Assembly: GCF_963924675.1 (NCBI RefSeq)
Contig: NC_089234.1
Coordinates: 27,705,668 to 27,769,667 of the forward strand
Direction: 5' to 3'
Length of the DNA stretch: 64,000 nt
DNA from: Phocoena phocoena
Lineage: Eukaryota; Chordata; Mammalia; Artiodactyla; Phocoenidae
Position numbers and translations under genes: made by a program. The notes beneath the pieces are model-generated. The model saw only the letters and a list, made by a program, of their open reading frames with translations. It did not search any database and was not told the origin of the DNA. Positions 11,575 to 23,190 of the stretch are shown one piece after another (position 1 is the stretch's first letter; every line of letters starts with the position of its first letter).

Positions 11575-12310
11575 GAGCACTGAGCTTAGAGTCAAGGGAC
11601 CAAGTTCTAGTACCAGCACCACCTCCCACTTGTTGGGAGACCCTGAGCAAGATATATCATCTTTTTTTAATCAAAAAACTTTTTTCATATTTTTTTAAAA
11701 TAAGAGCTTTATCGAGATATAATTCATCTATTTAAATTGTACAAGTCATGGTTTTTAGTATATTCACAGGGTTGTGCAACTATCATAAGATGTTTTAGAA
11801 CAGTTGAATTATACCCCCAAACCCTATACCCACTAGCAGTCAGTCCTCTTTTCCCCCCACACCCTCTCTTCCCCCAACACCCCTTCCCCAACCCCCAGCT
11901 CTAAACAACCCCTAATCTACTTTCTTTCTGTGTATAATTGCTTATTTGGACATTTCCTATAAAGGGAATCATACAACGCATGGCTTTTGGGGACTGGCTT
12001 CTTTCACTTAACATAATGTTTTCAGTATTCATTCATGTCGTATCATGAATCCGTACTTCATTCCTTTTTATGGACAAATATTCCATTGTATTGATGTAGT
12101 ACCACATTTATTTATGCATTCATCTGTTGGAAATTTGGATCGTTTCTACTTTTTGGCTGTTATGAATAATACTTCTATGAACATTCTTGTATAAGTTTTT
12201 GTGTGGACCTATGTTTTCATCTGTCTTGAGTTTATTCCTAGGAGTGGCACTTCATTGTCTTAGAGTTTGATTTTCCCATCTATAAAATGAGAGGGTTCAC
12301 TCTAATGGAA
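11575..12310 (+). repeat. MIR SINE split by an L1 3' end
   Basis: The left part (11575-11660) gives 'gcttagagtcaagggacc' and 'gttgggagaccctgagcaag'. The right part (12250-12310) resumes with 'ttttcccatctataaaatg'. The L1 fragment between them explains the break, so the MIR is older. Confidence 0.75.
11661..12250 (-). mobile_element. L1 (old, L1M/L1ME type) 3' portion, minus strand
   Basis: T-rich left edge (reverse of the A tail), then a reverse-complement L1 3' UTR ('gagctttatcgagatataa') and ORF2 C-terminal text ('ttctttcacttaacataatg', 'aaatattccattgtattga', 'ggctgttatgaataatact'). 5'-truncated and with many mutations. Confidence 0.85.
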
Positions 12311-12404
12311 ACTCGAAAGCTTATCTTGTTGCATTTGTTTATGATTAACATGGCATTTTCCAGCTGAGATTATGGTTTTCTCACACAGCCAGACACACAC
12401 AGCA

Positions 12405-12462
12405 GCTCAGATTCATACACTCACACACACGCATGTGCGTGCGTGCACACACACACACAATC
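12405..12462. repeat. CA/TG alternating microsatellite
   Basis: Purine-pyrimidine alternation 'cacacgcatgtgcgtgcgtg' followed by (CA)n. Z-DNA-prone in principle. Confidence 0.85.
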
Positions 12463-13231
12463 ACCAACACGGCCACCCAAGACACTTAGCCATAAAGGCA
12501 CAGGTGCACCCAAATTGACCTAGACCCCCGCAGGAACCTATCCCTGAGTTCAGGGCCTAGAGAATAAGATAGAAATGCAATTGGAGAGACTGTGAGAGCC
12601 ACAGGGAGGGCCTTTCATGGTGAAAGGAGGTTAAGTCTGAAATTTGGGAGGAAGGAGGTCAGCCAACAAGATGGAGAAAAAAGGCAGAACGAGAGGGTGA
12701 AGTGTTAGAGATGGGGAGTTGGGGTCAGGATCTGGTCTAAACACCAGGACACTTGGGTCCCATTTCCCCAGCTGTTTCTGCCTTATTCCATTGACTAGGT
12801 TCCCCTTTGTTTCCCTGCTCCCTCACCCCAGAGGAAAACTGACCCCTCCCCACCCTCCAGCCCCCCCCCCCCCACCTTCTACAAGCTAAGGAGACAAAAG
12901 GGATCCTTTTCCAGGATAATTAAGCCTCAAAGACAGCAGCTCCTCCCAGGAAACTGATCAGGTTTGCCCTGAGAGAGCCCTTTAGTGTGGGAGGGGAGGA
13001 GAATGGAGACAGGGAGAGACAGAGAGATGCCTAGGAGACAAGAAAGTGAACTCAGACACAGCTGACACTGATTCCTGTGGCCATGTACTGCCTGTCACAG
13101 AAGTTTGATCTTTAATTTTCCCTGTTAGGAGAGGGGTTTATGAGGTTAGGGGGCTGATTAGCTGTAGACCCTAATACGTGGCCTCTCCATGATCACAGAA
13201 ATCCTGGGTATAGATGAGTGGAAAGTGTCTG
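12463..13231. other. Gene-free stretch, nothing identified
   Basis: Unique sequence with a 12-base C run near 12860. No gene or repeat recognised. Confidence 0.35.
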
Positions 13232-13285
13232 AGCGTGTGTGTGTGTATGTGTGTGTGTACGCGCGCGTGCACGCGCGCACACCGT
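13232..13285. repeat. GT array with a perfect GC-rich palindrome
   Basis: Alternating (GT)n from 13235 passes into 'gcgcgcgtgcacgcgcgc' (13261-13278), an 18-bp perfect palindrome, then 'acacc'. About 45 alternating purine-pyrimidine bases, the classic Z-DNA-forming pattern. Confidence 0.9.
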
Positions 13286-13429
13286 TATTATGGACGTGTG
13301 TTGATGTTGTTGCTGTGCACCAGTGTGTGAATGTGTGTCTGTCTCCAGCCCTCATGGGCCCCAAACTCCCACCCATGCCCCCCTGCAGAAGATTCACTGT
13401 GCGGCCTCAGCGGAGTTTCTAACCTGGAG

Positions 13430-13625
13430 TGATCGCTTTCCTGATTTGCCACTTTAGTACTCTTGTTAATGAATTTTTAATCTTCTTAATGACATTAAAC
13501 ACAGAAAGTAATTAAGGAAAACAAGTTTGAAACTGCTGACTTCAACCCTTTATTCACAACTATTTAATGTAGAATTAATTTGATTTTGTCCATTATTCAA
13601 ATGAATGCGCTACCTTCTCCTCGGC
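13430..13625. promoter_or_regulatory. Candidate conserved non-coding element 3
   Basis: AT-rich block between GC-rich flanks with dense TAAT-type words ('gttaatgaatttttaatc', 'cttaatgacattaaacac', 'aagtaattaaggaa', 'agaattaatttg'). No repeat family recognised and only short frames. By-eye inference. Confidence 0.4.
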
Positions 13626-14611
13626 CCCAGGCCTGTCCCCTTGCCCCGTCCCCGCATGCCCAGAGACACCCTGTGGCAATCATCCAGTTATCATCTGACC
13701 CGAGTGGGCGATGGTTTCTGTGTGACACATCCATGCCGGGAACCCGGGTGTGAGGACTGAGCCAAATTCCTGGAGGGCGAGGGGCAAAGAGTGACTTCTC
13801 TAGGTCGGGAGAACTGAAGACACTCAGGAGGGCTCAAGGAAGACAGAGGGAGGCCTGAAGAGATGATGCTAGAATGGCGAGGACTCCCCTCCATCTCAGA
13901 TTTCTAACCCTACATGCTCAATCATCAGCCCCCAGGAGCTCGGTGACCTATGCACAGAAATGCTTGGATGATGGGGGACCTTCACATTCACATGTATTTG
14001 GTATTAGAATATTTAAATCTGTTGACCTCAAGAGAGTCAGGTGTTTGGAGGCTCAGATGCTGAGGTCCCATGAGTTCCAATTTCCGGCCATTTTCCAGAT
14101 TTTCATTTTCAAAATCTTAGAAAAAGAAGCTCCTCCCCCTAAACCGTAGGCCTGAAGCCACTATTTGGATGGATGAGGCCAAAATGGGCAAGTAATAGCT
14201 GTTTGAAACTGGGCTTAAAACTGATCCAGGTCTTAGGAACAGAAACCATGCTCCAGGGCAGAGCCAGCCAGTCCCTGAGCCTGAATGGGTTTGGCCTCTA
14301 TCTTCCAGAAGGGGTTTTTAACTGGCCTCTGAGCCCTGGGTGAGAAGGAAGAAAGGGTCCAAAGGAGCCCTGGGAGTGCCCCTGGGAGGACCTCAGTGTT
14401 CTCACAGTGGGGGGAAGCTGGGAGAAGAGAACAGCTGCAGCCCATCACCCCCAGCCTCTTGACTCCTGCCCCAAAAGGCCCCCCGACTTGAGCCTTGGGT
14501 CCCAGATCTTGTTCTGTGTGAGTGTATATTGTACGTGTGTGAGGGCAAAGACAGGAGGGGTGGGGTAGATATGACCTTAGAAGGCAACAGACGGGAGTGG
14601 GGAAACCTCAG
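13626..14611. other. Gene-free stretch, nothing identified
   Basis: Unique GC-moderate sequence. The frame at 13874-14149 (91 codons) has no recognisable motif. No repeats recognised. Confidence 0.35.
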
Positions 14612-14815
14612 CACATGGCCTCAGGCAGATGTGACCTAAATGCTGTCTCTGCACTTCCGCTTGACTTTGGGCAAGCCCTGACCTCTCCCTTCCTCCACTC
14701 TGAAGTGGGGAGACAGATCCCTACCTCGAGGAGTTGTTAGGAAGAATAAGTGGGAATCACAGGTGCAATCCCAGCACAGTGCCCAGCATACAGTGTGATT
14801 CTCCATCAATTCCTG
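14612..14815 (+). repeat. MIR SINE
   Basis: 'gactttgggcaagccctg', 'tgaagtggggagacagatcc', 'cctcgaggagttgttagg', 'cacagtgcccagcatacag'. The MIR order is preserved. Confidence 0.75.
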
Positions 14816-15754
14816 GCCCATTCCCCGCCCCCACCGGCCCCACCTGCGGGGAAAAAGGAGACTCCAAGAATGTGCCAGAGAAGGAAAACTGAGGGCTTCT
14901 GGGGCTAGAGGCCAAAAGAGGGTCTCAGGAAGCCATGGATTTGCGTAGATGTGCTGAGAGTGGCGAGGGAAGCCAGCATTGGAGAGCTTCCTCCCTCTAA
15001 TCCCTTGAATATCCCCAGAAATATACCTTGGAGTCATTCCCCTGAATTCTATTCCCAGGAGGGGTTTTCTCTCTTCTTCCCTCCCAGTTACCCTTTCTTC
15101 TTGTCTCTTTTCTCCAAACAAGCCTCCCCCAAGTGACTTCACTCATCTCAGCTCCTAGAAGAAAACCAGCCCTAACCTTGTGCACACCTCCCCGCCCAAC
15201 TCTGCACTGAGCCATGACTGGGCCTGAGCTGATGCAGTCTCTCTCGCCTCTTCCTCCCATTCCAGGGACTTTATGGGCTGAGACGCTGCCAGCTTGCTCA
15301 CTTCTCCCTCTCTCCCGCTCCTCCCTCCATCATCCTCCAGGTCTCTTGCCCCTCTTTCTTTCCTCCCCTGCCACGGCCGGCCTTGCTTTGCTCTGTGTCT
15401 GTCTCCCCCCACCCCCTCACAGCCTCTCTCTTTCTTGAGAGACCATGGATTCTAGAACATTACACCTACCACTGTCCAGCACACACTCTCAGGAAAGGAG
15501 AACTGGCAGAGGGCACTGGAAGGACCCCACCTTGAGGGTGCCCCAGGATGGAGACAGTCCTTGAACCCAGCTGTTCAGCTCCAGGAAGCCCAGAGCTGGC
15601 GTGACCTGGGTCTCCTGTCTCCCAATTGCTCTGCCCACTTCCCCTCCTTGCTGACATCCTGGGAAGGGCCAGGTGGGTTCTGAAGAAGAGGACCTGATCC
15701 CTCCGACACGTACTCACCACCCCAACCCTCTCACTCATAAAACCCTCTCACAAA
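14816..15754. other. Gene-free stretch, pyrimidine-biased
   Basis: About 15230-15440 is strongly CT-rich ('cttctccctctctcccgctc'). The 168-codon minus frame at 14636-15142 overlaps the MIR and has no family motif. Confidence 0.4.
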
Positions 15755-15945
15755 GACCCACGCTATCATACACACACATGTACTCACATACTGGACAAAC
15801 TCGCATCTCACACACAGACACAAGTATGCATGGGCACAGACACACACAGATGCAGGCGCACACTCACAGACACACGCAGCGCCCCCCCCCCCAACTCACA
15901 CAGATGCATACGCGCACATACATACACATGCGGAGATCCCACAGG
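15755..15945. repeat. CA-rich degenerate dinucleotide block
   Basis: Interrupted CACA/CAGA tracts ('cacacacagatgcaggcgc', 'cacagacacacgcag') with a C run near 15883. The overlapping His/Thr-rich frames are artefacts of this composition. Confidence 0.85.
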
Positions 15946-15962
15946 CGCTCAAAAGCACAGGG

Positions 15963-16078
15963 CAATGATTAATGTCCCCTCAGAAAAAGAAATTATATCG
16001 AATAAATTAAACTACTGTGGCAGCAAATTGAAAAATAAGGATGTAAATGAGGTTTGAATACTTAATATCGAAGACAAG
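15963..16078. promoter_or_regulatory. Candidate conserved non-coding element 4
   Basis: A 110-base AT-rich island ('caatgattaatgtcccc', 'tcgaataaattaaactac', 'aatacttaatatcgaag') between a CA block and G-rich DNA. No repeat family fits. Confidence 0.35.
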
Positions 16079-16659
16079 GGGGGAAGGAGAAGGGATGGCT
16101 GGGTCCCCTGAGAGGGGAGAGGAGGGTTCCTCCTGCCCCCCAATTAGACTCTGGCTTCTGTCCAGAGACCTGAGAACGGGGGACTGGGGTGGCATGGGGG
16201 CTTCAGTTGGCACAGGGGACCCTCTCCCTAGCGGCGGTTGCAGAGAAGGTCCCAGACCTCTAGAAAGACTCAGGGAGGGGGGATAGGGAGGAGGTGGGGT
16301 GACCACCCGGTAGCACCTCAGAACTCATCCATGACAGGCCCCAGCGTACAAATGGACACTTGCTTTCTGGTCCAACACATACTCCTTTGAAGGCCTGTCC
16401 TGCCTTACCTGAGCCCATTGCTCTCCTCCCCGAGACCCTCACCCACCCCAAGATACCCAGATGCATCTGATCACATATGCCTCGCTCAGCCCTCCACAAC
16501 TGAGTCCCAAAGCTGCGTACATTCTCAGAACTCACCTGCCTCCTCACCACCCAAGGTGTCCTAACCCACCCCCCACCCTGCCCACACCACAGACATTCCG
16601 CCCACTCACCCACCGAGGCCCCAGTACTCGCCTGGCACAGTCCTACCCACTCCACATAC
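16079..16659. other. Gene-free GC-rich stretch
   Basis: G-rich then C-rich unique sequence. The frames on both strands are compositional and no gene is recognised. Confidence 0.35.
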
Positions 16660-16774
16660 CCCAAACACACACCTGCACACACATACGTGTGCACACACAC
16701 AAATTCTTTCCTTGGAGCACATCATGACATACCGCTGTCACACACACACACTACCTACAAATCGTCACACACAC

Positions 16775-16804
<30 letters not shown>
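16660..16804. repeat. CA microsatellite cluster
   Basis: Several (CA)n tracts, the longest at about 16765-16804. Confidence 0.9.
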
Positions 16805-16805
<1 letters not shown>

Positions 16806-16914
16806 GCAGGGGTAGCCCCTCACTGGGTCCCAGTCCCTTCAGAAATTATGGGGAGAAGGGGAGACAGGGTTGGAAGTGGCTTCACTTTCTCCCCAAGCTT
16901 TAAGTGAGTCCTCC

Positions 16915-16915
<1 letters not shown>

Positions 16916-16962
<47 letters not shown>
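16916..16962. repeat. Long pure (AC)n microsatellite
   Basis: About 22 uninterrupted AC units ending at 16961. A pure array of this length is usually polymorphic. Confidence 0.95.
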
Positions 16963-17184
16963 CAGGCAGGTTCCATCCAGCCCCCATCTCTGCTTCTCTC
17001 TGCCTCCATCTCTGGTGCTGTCTCAGTTTCCCTCACTCTTCCTGCCAACTTCTTTTTCCTGGTCGCCTTTGCCTCAGACACCCCAATATTTCCCTGCCCC
17101 ACTCCTTCCCCTCGGTGGCCGGCCCTGGGCTGCTTCCCCCACCCCCATCCCTTCCTCTCCTCCGCTTCTCTGGCTGTCGTCTCT

Positions 17185-17460
17185 GTTCATATATATTTAG
17201 TATTTATTTACAAGGCTGGGTTTTTTCCCTGGGCGGGAAGCCAGCCGTGCACAGAAATCCTTAAGATGCTATAAAGCTGGTGAGGTATAAAATGGAAAGT
17301 GGTTAGTGCGCTGTTTGGAGATATCTCACCGGTGGCCGGGGGCCCGCGCCGCCCAGCCGCCCGCTGTAAATCTCCCAGAGTTTAGCGCGCTTGTTTGTAT
17401 CTGGCCGGGAGGGGAGGGACGCACGCCGGGAGGGGCGGGGGCCGGCGGGGTAGGAGCCCC
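17185..17460. promoter_or_regulatory. CpG cluster beside TATA-like words (candidate element 5)
   Basis: An AT-rich left part ('catatatatttagtattta') leads to 'gctataaagc' (17269-17278) and 'ggtataaaatgg' (17284-17295). From 17308 to 17455 follow many CpGs ('ggcccgcgccgcccagccgc', 'agcgcgcttg', 'gggccggcggggtag'). The arrangement resembles a small promoter or a conserved enhancer with a CpG core. No downstream exon is visible, so transcription is unproven. Confidence 0.4.
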
Positions 17461-17794
17461 CCAGCACGGGGACCCTTCTGGAGAGGCTGTCACTCCCTTC
17501 TCAAAAGAAGGAGGGGTGAAGGGAGGGCTGGGAAGATCCCCCTTTTGGGAAACAGAGGCTCTTCAGCTGTGCCACTTCTGAACTTAGCCTTGTCCGCAAG
17601 GGGGATCCAAAAAAGGAGTGAAAACCCACAGCCCAGAGGTCCCCTACCAGTGCCTGAGATGGGACAGGGACTTTACAATACTCCCCACCCATCTGTGAAC
17701 CTCTTGCCCCAGAGTCGGCTTAATCTACCCCGCGCCCCAAAGGGCTGGAGGGATGGAGAGGGAGTCGATGACCCTGGCAGGGAGGTCACTCAAG

Positions 17795-18015
17795 GAGGTG
17801 AAGAGTTTAGCGCAGGGAACCACGGTTCTGTCACTGACAAGTTGCGTGATCTCACACAAGTTATTTCAAGCCCTGAGCCCCAGTTTCCTCTTCCTCAATG
17901 GAATCATAATAGTTCCTACTCTTAGGGCCCACGGGAAGACTGAATGAGTCAGTGCAGGTGAAGGATTTCGCACAGTGCCTGGTACTTAGTAGGTGCTCAG
18001 TAAATGCTGAGAGTG
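17795..18015 (+). repeat. MIR SINE
   Basis: 'aagttgcgtgatctcacac', 'ccagtttcctcttcctcaat', 'cacagtgcctggtacttag', 'taggtgctcagtaaatgctg'. Near complete. Confidence 0.9.
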
Positions 18016-18249
18016 TGTCCATCTGCTCCGCACTTTGTTCATCCACGTGTCTAGTTAGTTGCTCATTTTCTCATTTACTTCGTTGACTATTCACGACATC
18101 CATCCACCCATCTATTCAGCAGCTTTAATCTGTGGGGTTCTGGGCTCTGTAGTGGAGAATTCTGCAGAAGGCAACAGACCTCCCAGGGGAGCTCCAGTCT
18201 GGATAGGGCAGTAAGATTTAAACCAAAAGGATAAAAGAGCCATCTCTGG

Positions 18250-18599
18250 GGCTTCCCTGGTGGCACAGTGGTTAAGAATCCGCCTGTCAATGCAGGGACA
18301 CCGGTTCGAGCCCTGTCTGGGAAGATCCCACATGCTGCGGAGCAACACAGCTTGTGCGCCACAACTACTGAGCCTGCACTCTAGAGCCTGCGAGTCACAA
18401 CTGCTGAAGCCCGTGTGTCACAACTACTGAAGCCCGCGCGCCTAGAGCCCGTGCTCCACAACCAGAGAAGCCACTGCAATGAGAAGCCCGCACACCACAA
18501 CGAAGAGTAGTCCCCACTCTCAGCAACTAGAGAAAACCCGTGTGTAGCAGTGAAGACGCAATGCAGCCAAAAATTAAATAAATGACTTTAAAAGAAAAA
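18250..18599 (+). mobile_element. Full-length CHR-2-type SINE
   Basis: TSD 'aagagccatctctgg' (18235-18249) against 'aagagccatttctgg' (18600-18614), one mismatch. The head is 'ggcttccctggtggcacagt', the B box 'ccggttcgagccctg', then the long CHR-2 body of repeated 'cacaactactga(g/a)cc' units, ending in 'aaaattaaataaatg' and an A tail. The long body and age suggest an early cetartiodactyl or cetacean subtype. Confidence 0.93.
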
Positions 18600-19084
18600 A
18601 AGAGCCATTTCTGGATTATGTAGCATTTCAGGGTCACTTGGAGAAAAGGGCTCGCCCCACACATCAGTGTGCCCATCCCTGTCCGCAGCCACTGATGGAG
18701 CCCTTTGAGTTCCTGTGGCATGAGAGTCACAGGAGGAGTGAAGGAGCAAGTGGACTGTGAACCCCCAGAGGGTAGCTCTCATCCCCCACTCATTCCCCCT
18801 CAACCCAGCAGAGCCCAGAGCCCAGCTCTCAGGAGCTGTCAGTAAGTGCCCTTTGATTGATGAGTTGGGAAGGCTGAACTCTGCCACACTCCCCTCTCGC
18901 TCTGGAGCAATGACACACCTGTCATACAGCCTGCACACGCATGTCCCAGCTCACCTGGACACATGTCAGGAGGGTTGGGAGTAATGACCGGGAACTCTTA
19001 GGTGGTCACCGTCCAGAACAGGAGGCTCAGAAGAGCCAAGTCTGTGTCACACAGCCACGTCCTAGCTTGTTTTGCTGTATTGGT

Positions 19085-20460
19085 TCATTTGTTCACTCAT
19101 TCATTTGTTTATTCAACAAGTGTTGACTGAGTCCCCTCACCTAGAGGTGAGGAGGACACATATGAATGTTTCTTAGTCCTGGCTCTCAAGAAGTTTATAG
19201 TCCAGGAGAGCTGTTGGGCAGACATACTAGTAATAACAGTATCAGGAAAGCTATGATAGGAGCCAGGATAGCCACAGAGAGAACTAGAAGGTTCACAGGG
19301 AAGAGAAAGCACTTCTGGTCATCATGGGGAATAATCATTAAAAAAAGTAAAAAGAACAATAATAACAGCTAGCAGGCACCTTGCTAAGCATTTCACAGGG
19401 ACTATTCAAAATAGATTTACTTGAATCCAGTCTTGCAAAGGATTAGAATATTGATGGGCAGAGATGAGTTGGGGTGTTGGAGGGTGATGCCATTCCAGAA
19501 GGAGAGCATCACAGGCAGAGGAAGAGCATGAACCAGTGCACAGAGGTGGGAAATCACTAGGTGGGGGATGTGCAGGGGAACCGCTTAGAGTCCAAATATG
19601 AGTGTGAAGGAAAGTAATGGGAAGGTTTGGAGAAGGAGTAGGTAGGGGCCAGATCACAAAGGGCCGTGAACATCAGAGTAAGGACTTTGTACTTTATTTA
19701 CTAGGCGATGGGGAGCCATTGAAGGTTTTTGAGTAGGGGAGTGACATGATCAGAGCTGGGCTTTAGAAAAGTTAATCTGGCAGTAGTGTGTAGAACAATG
19801 AGATGCAGAACTTAAAGGCAGACAGCCCCACTCGGAGGAAGATGCCGCACCTGGTGCATGGTAGGTGCTCCATAACAGTTTATTGGTTGAATTGAAGAGA
19901 TCCAGGAGAGCTGTGATAAGGGTCTTCCTGGGGCCAGTGGTGATGGTGAGCCAGTATGGGTGCAAAAGATATCGGGAAGTATCTCTGAATTTGTAAGCTG
20001 ATTGAAGATAGAGATGAGGATGGGGGAGGAGCTAGAGACTCCAAGGTTCCTGTGAGGGTCAATGGGGTGTGTGCGTGACTCCTAACAAAAAAGGGAGTCA
20101 CAAGTTGTTGTTGACTTTAGAAGAGATGTATGAGTTTTAGGAGAGACATATGCTTTTCAACATATTAGCCCCACACTGCCTGGATTGTGGGCTTGGATCT
20201 CAAGAGAAGATTGGAATTAGAGGTCAATGTTTCCATCACTTGCAGGGGGTGGATGAGATCTCCTGAGACAGTGTAGGAGGGAGTGGAGGGCTGGAATTTG
20301 AGTTTTACACTGTAGCCATATTGGGGGGAGGATGTAGAAAGCAAAAGAGACAGAGAAGGTATGTTAGAGACATGGGAGAAGCAGGAGAATGCGATGGGCA
20401 AGGGGGCAGAGAGATGAGTGAGTTTCCCAGAGTGAGCAGTATTCCAGGGGTTCTCATGGG
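19085..20460 (-). repeat. L2 LINE, long minus-strand relic with a small MIR inside
   Basis: The L2 3' end is at the left ('tcattcatttgtttattcaac', 'ctggctctcaagaagttta'). Further 5' text runs rightward ('gccattccagaaggagag', 'gggccagatcacaaaggg', 'gatggggagccattgaagg', 'gtgacatgatcagagctgg', 'atccaggagagctgtg', 'ggtggatgagatctcc'). Near 20235 the minus strand encodes the L2-like motif 'GDLIHPLQ' (family form GDLIQSHG). About 19345-19400 and 19790-19895 look like MIR pieces. No intact frame. Confidence 0.8.
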
Positions 20461-21179
20461 GCGGGGCCCGGGAATCAGCAGTGGGGTCTGTTGGTCAGGA
20501 CATTGGACAAGAGTCCATGGGCAACCTTGTGGGGAGAAGCGTTGGTGGAGTGGAGGCTGGAGGATGTTCCTGGGTGCAGGGGATACTCCACGGCATGGCA
20601 TTCAGGGACACTTTATCACCTATCCATTGGGCAGACCAACCCCCCAGACTTGAGGTTTCCCCAGAGGCTGTCTTTTGTCCTGCATGGAGCAACTGCCAAT
20701 ATGGCCTGGAGAGGAAAGTGGGGCTTGGACTGCTCCCTGACTCAGGATCCCCAAGACCCTCAGGTCTCAGCACACTCAGGGGTTGTTGGGTTCATGCTAT
20801 TTATTTGGCTTCAAACCTACACCACTGTGCTCTTCTCTCTGATAAAGGTGACCCCCTTGTCCAGTCATCCCCTGGACAGGCTTGGCTATCCTCTTCCTTG
20901 CCATTGGAGATTGCCCTGGTCCATGGCCTGCTACCTCTGTCCTGGGCCATACCCCAAGCACTTGAGCTGGTGATGCCCAGGTCCCCCCAGGAGCCCCAGG
21001 ACTGTGGGGTACAGGAAGCAGCTGGGGCTCGGTAAAGCAGAGGGGCAGGAGCCAGAACCCTGCTTTCCATTTAGGAAGAGCAAGACATGGGAGGTGGTGT
21101 GGACCCCCACCCTCCCTGAGGGGACCTGCAGTCCTAAATGCCCCTGCGCCTTCTCCATATTGTGGGGAAAGCTGCTGCA
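20461..21179. other. Gene-free stretch with overlapping spurious frames
   Basis: Frames of 160-184 codons occur on the + strand (20481-21035, 20491-20973) and 127 on the minus. They overlap, lack domain motifs and partly run into L2-like text. No exon is supported. Confidence 0.4.
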
Positions 21180-21332
21180 TCCATCACTGTCAGGCGCCGA
21201 GTTTGAATAAATTTGAATGCACTGAGCCGTGGGCTGCAGTTTCTATAATATCACTTTCCAGTTTGAATATTTCACTTACTTTTTTTTTTTTTTTTGGAAT
21301 TTCTTTTCATCCAACAGTTTCTCCTTTTCATC
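21180..21332. promoter_or_regulatory. Candidate conserved non-coding element 6
   Basis: AT-rich words 'gtttgaataaatttgaatgc' and 'tttctataatatcactttcc' surround a 17-base T run at about 21280-21296. GC-rich DNA lies on both sides and no repeat was recognised. The T run may be a polymorphic site. Confidence 0.3.
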
Positions 21333-22782
21333 TACCCCCGTTGCAGCCTGGCTCTGGATACAGAGAGAGGGCAGTGCCTTGAGGGAGTCTGAGACAGGAA
21401 GAGGCCAGGTCTTTGCCAGCTTTGATACCTCTGTCCTCCCACCTTCCATCCCCCCACCCAGCACATGTGCTCCCTGGACTGGGAGCTCCAACTCCCCTTG
21501 AGTGTGATGGGGAAAGGGCAGCCGGAGAATGAGTCACCCTCACACTCCCACCCTTCTGCATCGGCAGACCGAGTGCACCAGGGCCCTGCTTCTTCCCTAC
21601 GGGGGTCCCCCCAACCAGTCCCTCACCTACTGAACCTCCATCAGACACAACACACATACCATCTGATATATTAATATATACCTAGATGTCAATGGCAGAT
21701 TGCAATTTCCACCTAGGAAGCTTGCTCCTAAGTCCCTCCAGCCACTGTCCTGCCTTCCCCTATAAATAAGAACCTCCTAATTCTGGATCCCCTCCCCCCT
21801 CCCCCATCTCTCTGTATCTCTTCACTCCCCATTCATCAGTGTGGTGCTAACAGTCATGGCTTCTAGATGCAGGCTGCTGGGAGGGAGAAAGGACTAGAGT
21901 TCCGGCAATGCACTCCAGAGAACCACCCTCAGTTCCTGGCCACAGGTCCCTTGACTTGCTAGACTGTGGTTGGCGCCATCTCCACTCCTCATCAAGAGCT
22001 CAGGGACCAGGGAGAACTGAGGTGCAAGCAGAGAGAGACCATCCAGGAACAAAATGAGTCAGGGTTGCATGCAAAGTTAGGTCCAGATAGAGATGAGGGG
22101 TGAACAGGTTGAGAAGGGTATTCTGGGAGCCCTGAGTCTGTATCTCTCCATAGGGGGTCTGGCCACACTGCCCCTTGGACCATCCATAAGGCACCCTCAC
22201 CACAAGGACAATCTCTAGAGGGCAGTGACCATCCAGGAGGCTCATAGCGATGCTGCCTATCAGTGAGGACACTCTACCATATGGGGCACACTAACTGGCC
22301 GGAGGGAGCATTGAGTACCCCAGCCATCTAAAAAGGACTCACAATGACCATATGTGGATCCCTGACCCTCCAAGGGGTCACCAGCCATCCAGGCCGCATC
22401 CCATGGAGACATATTCATAGGGCAGCTTCTCCTCCTCGCTGCCAGAAACAGCACTTACTTTGGATATTAATCATCCCCCAGCAATGCCTACATCTACCAC
22501 GCGGTAGGTATGTAGGTAGGTAGGTACTGGGGGCAGATAGGCGAGCAGAAGTAGGAGGCAGAAAGCCTCAGTGAATCTGTGACTTTTGAAGGTGACGTAC
22601 AGCTCCCCACTGTGTGCCTGGTCTTGTGTATTCAAAGTTAGTGGAAAAAGCAGGAGACAGGGAAGAAATGGTCAGAGTTTGGGGAGCTCACAGTGTGGTT
22701 CAGGAGATGAAGGTGCCATCAAGGGCAATATTTATTTCTACTTTACATTTTGCCATGTTCAAAGAGGGGTTGAGTGGATTTA

Positions 22783-22783
<1 letters not shown>
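21333..22783. other. Gene-free stretch, nothing identified
   Basis: Unique sequence with a small (GTAG)n tract at 22503-22526. Frames are short and overlapping. Confidence 0.35.
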
Positions 22784-22821
<38 letters not shown>

Positions 22822-22832
22822 ACACACACAAA
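22784..22832. repeat. (AC)n microsatellite
   Basis: About 19 AC units, one slip ('accacac') at 22820, then an A run. Confidence 0.95.
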
Positions 22833-22959
22833 AACAGTTAAAAAGAGATAGGGAGCCATTTAAAGGCAGGAGAAAGATAAATGGACTGGAGATTCAGTTG
22901 GAGCGAGCGTCTGCAGTTCACAAGGCCATCACAGGATGAGGGCTCATGCGGTAACTGTC

Positions 22960-23190
22960 CACCTCTCAGGGAGCTCAGTCATTGTGGGTCAGGTAGTCAG
23001 GGAAGGCTTTCTGGAGGAGGCGAAACCAGTCTGGGGACTTGACAGGTGGCTCAAGTTCTAAGCAGGAAGAACAAACAGGAGCAGCGTTCCAGGTGTGGGA
23101 CTGAAGTAGGAAAATCAGAGAAACGGAGCTGAGCGTGTGGCAAATGCTGCAGTGGGAGTGGCGAATCCGAGGTACGGGTAGCAGGTGGGA
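22960..23190 (-). repeat. L2 LINE fragment, minus strand
   Basis: 'gtcagggaaggctttctgg', 'aggaggcgaaaccagtctg', 'gcagcgttccaggtgtggg' follow the order of reverse-complement L2 3' sequence (consensus 'aaggcttcctggaggagg', 'gcattccaggcagagg'). Confidence 0.7.

Noticed and set aside
20481..21035. 184- and 160-codon overlapping frames
   Set aside because: Two frames of the same strand are open over the same DNA plus several on the other strand; no motifs; partly adjoining L2 relic text.
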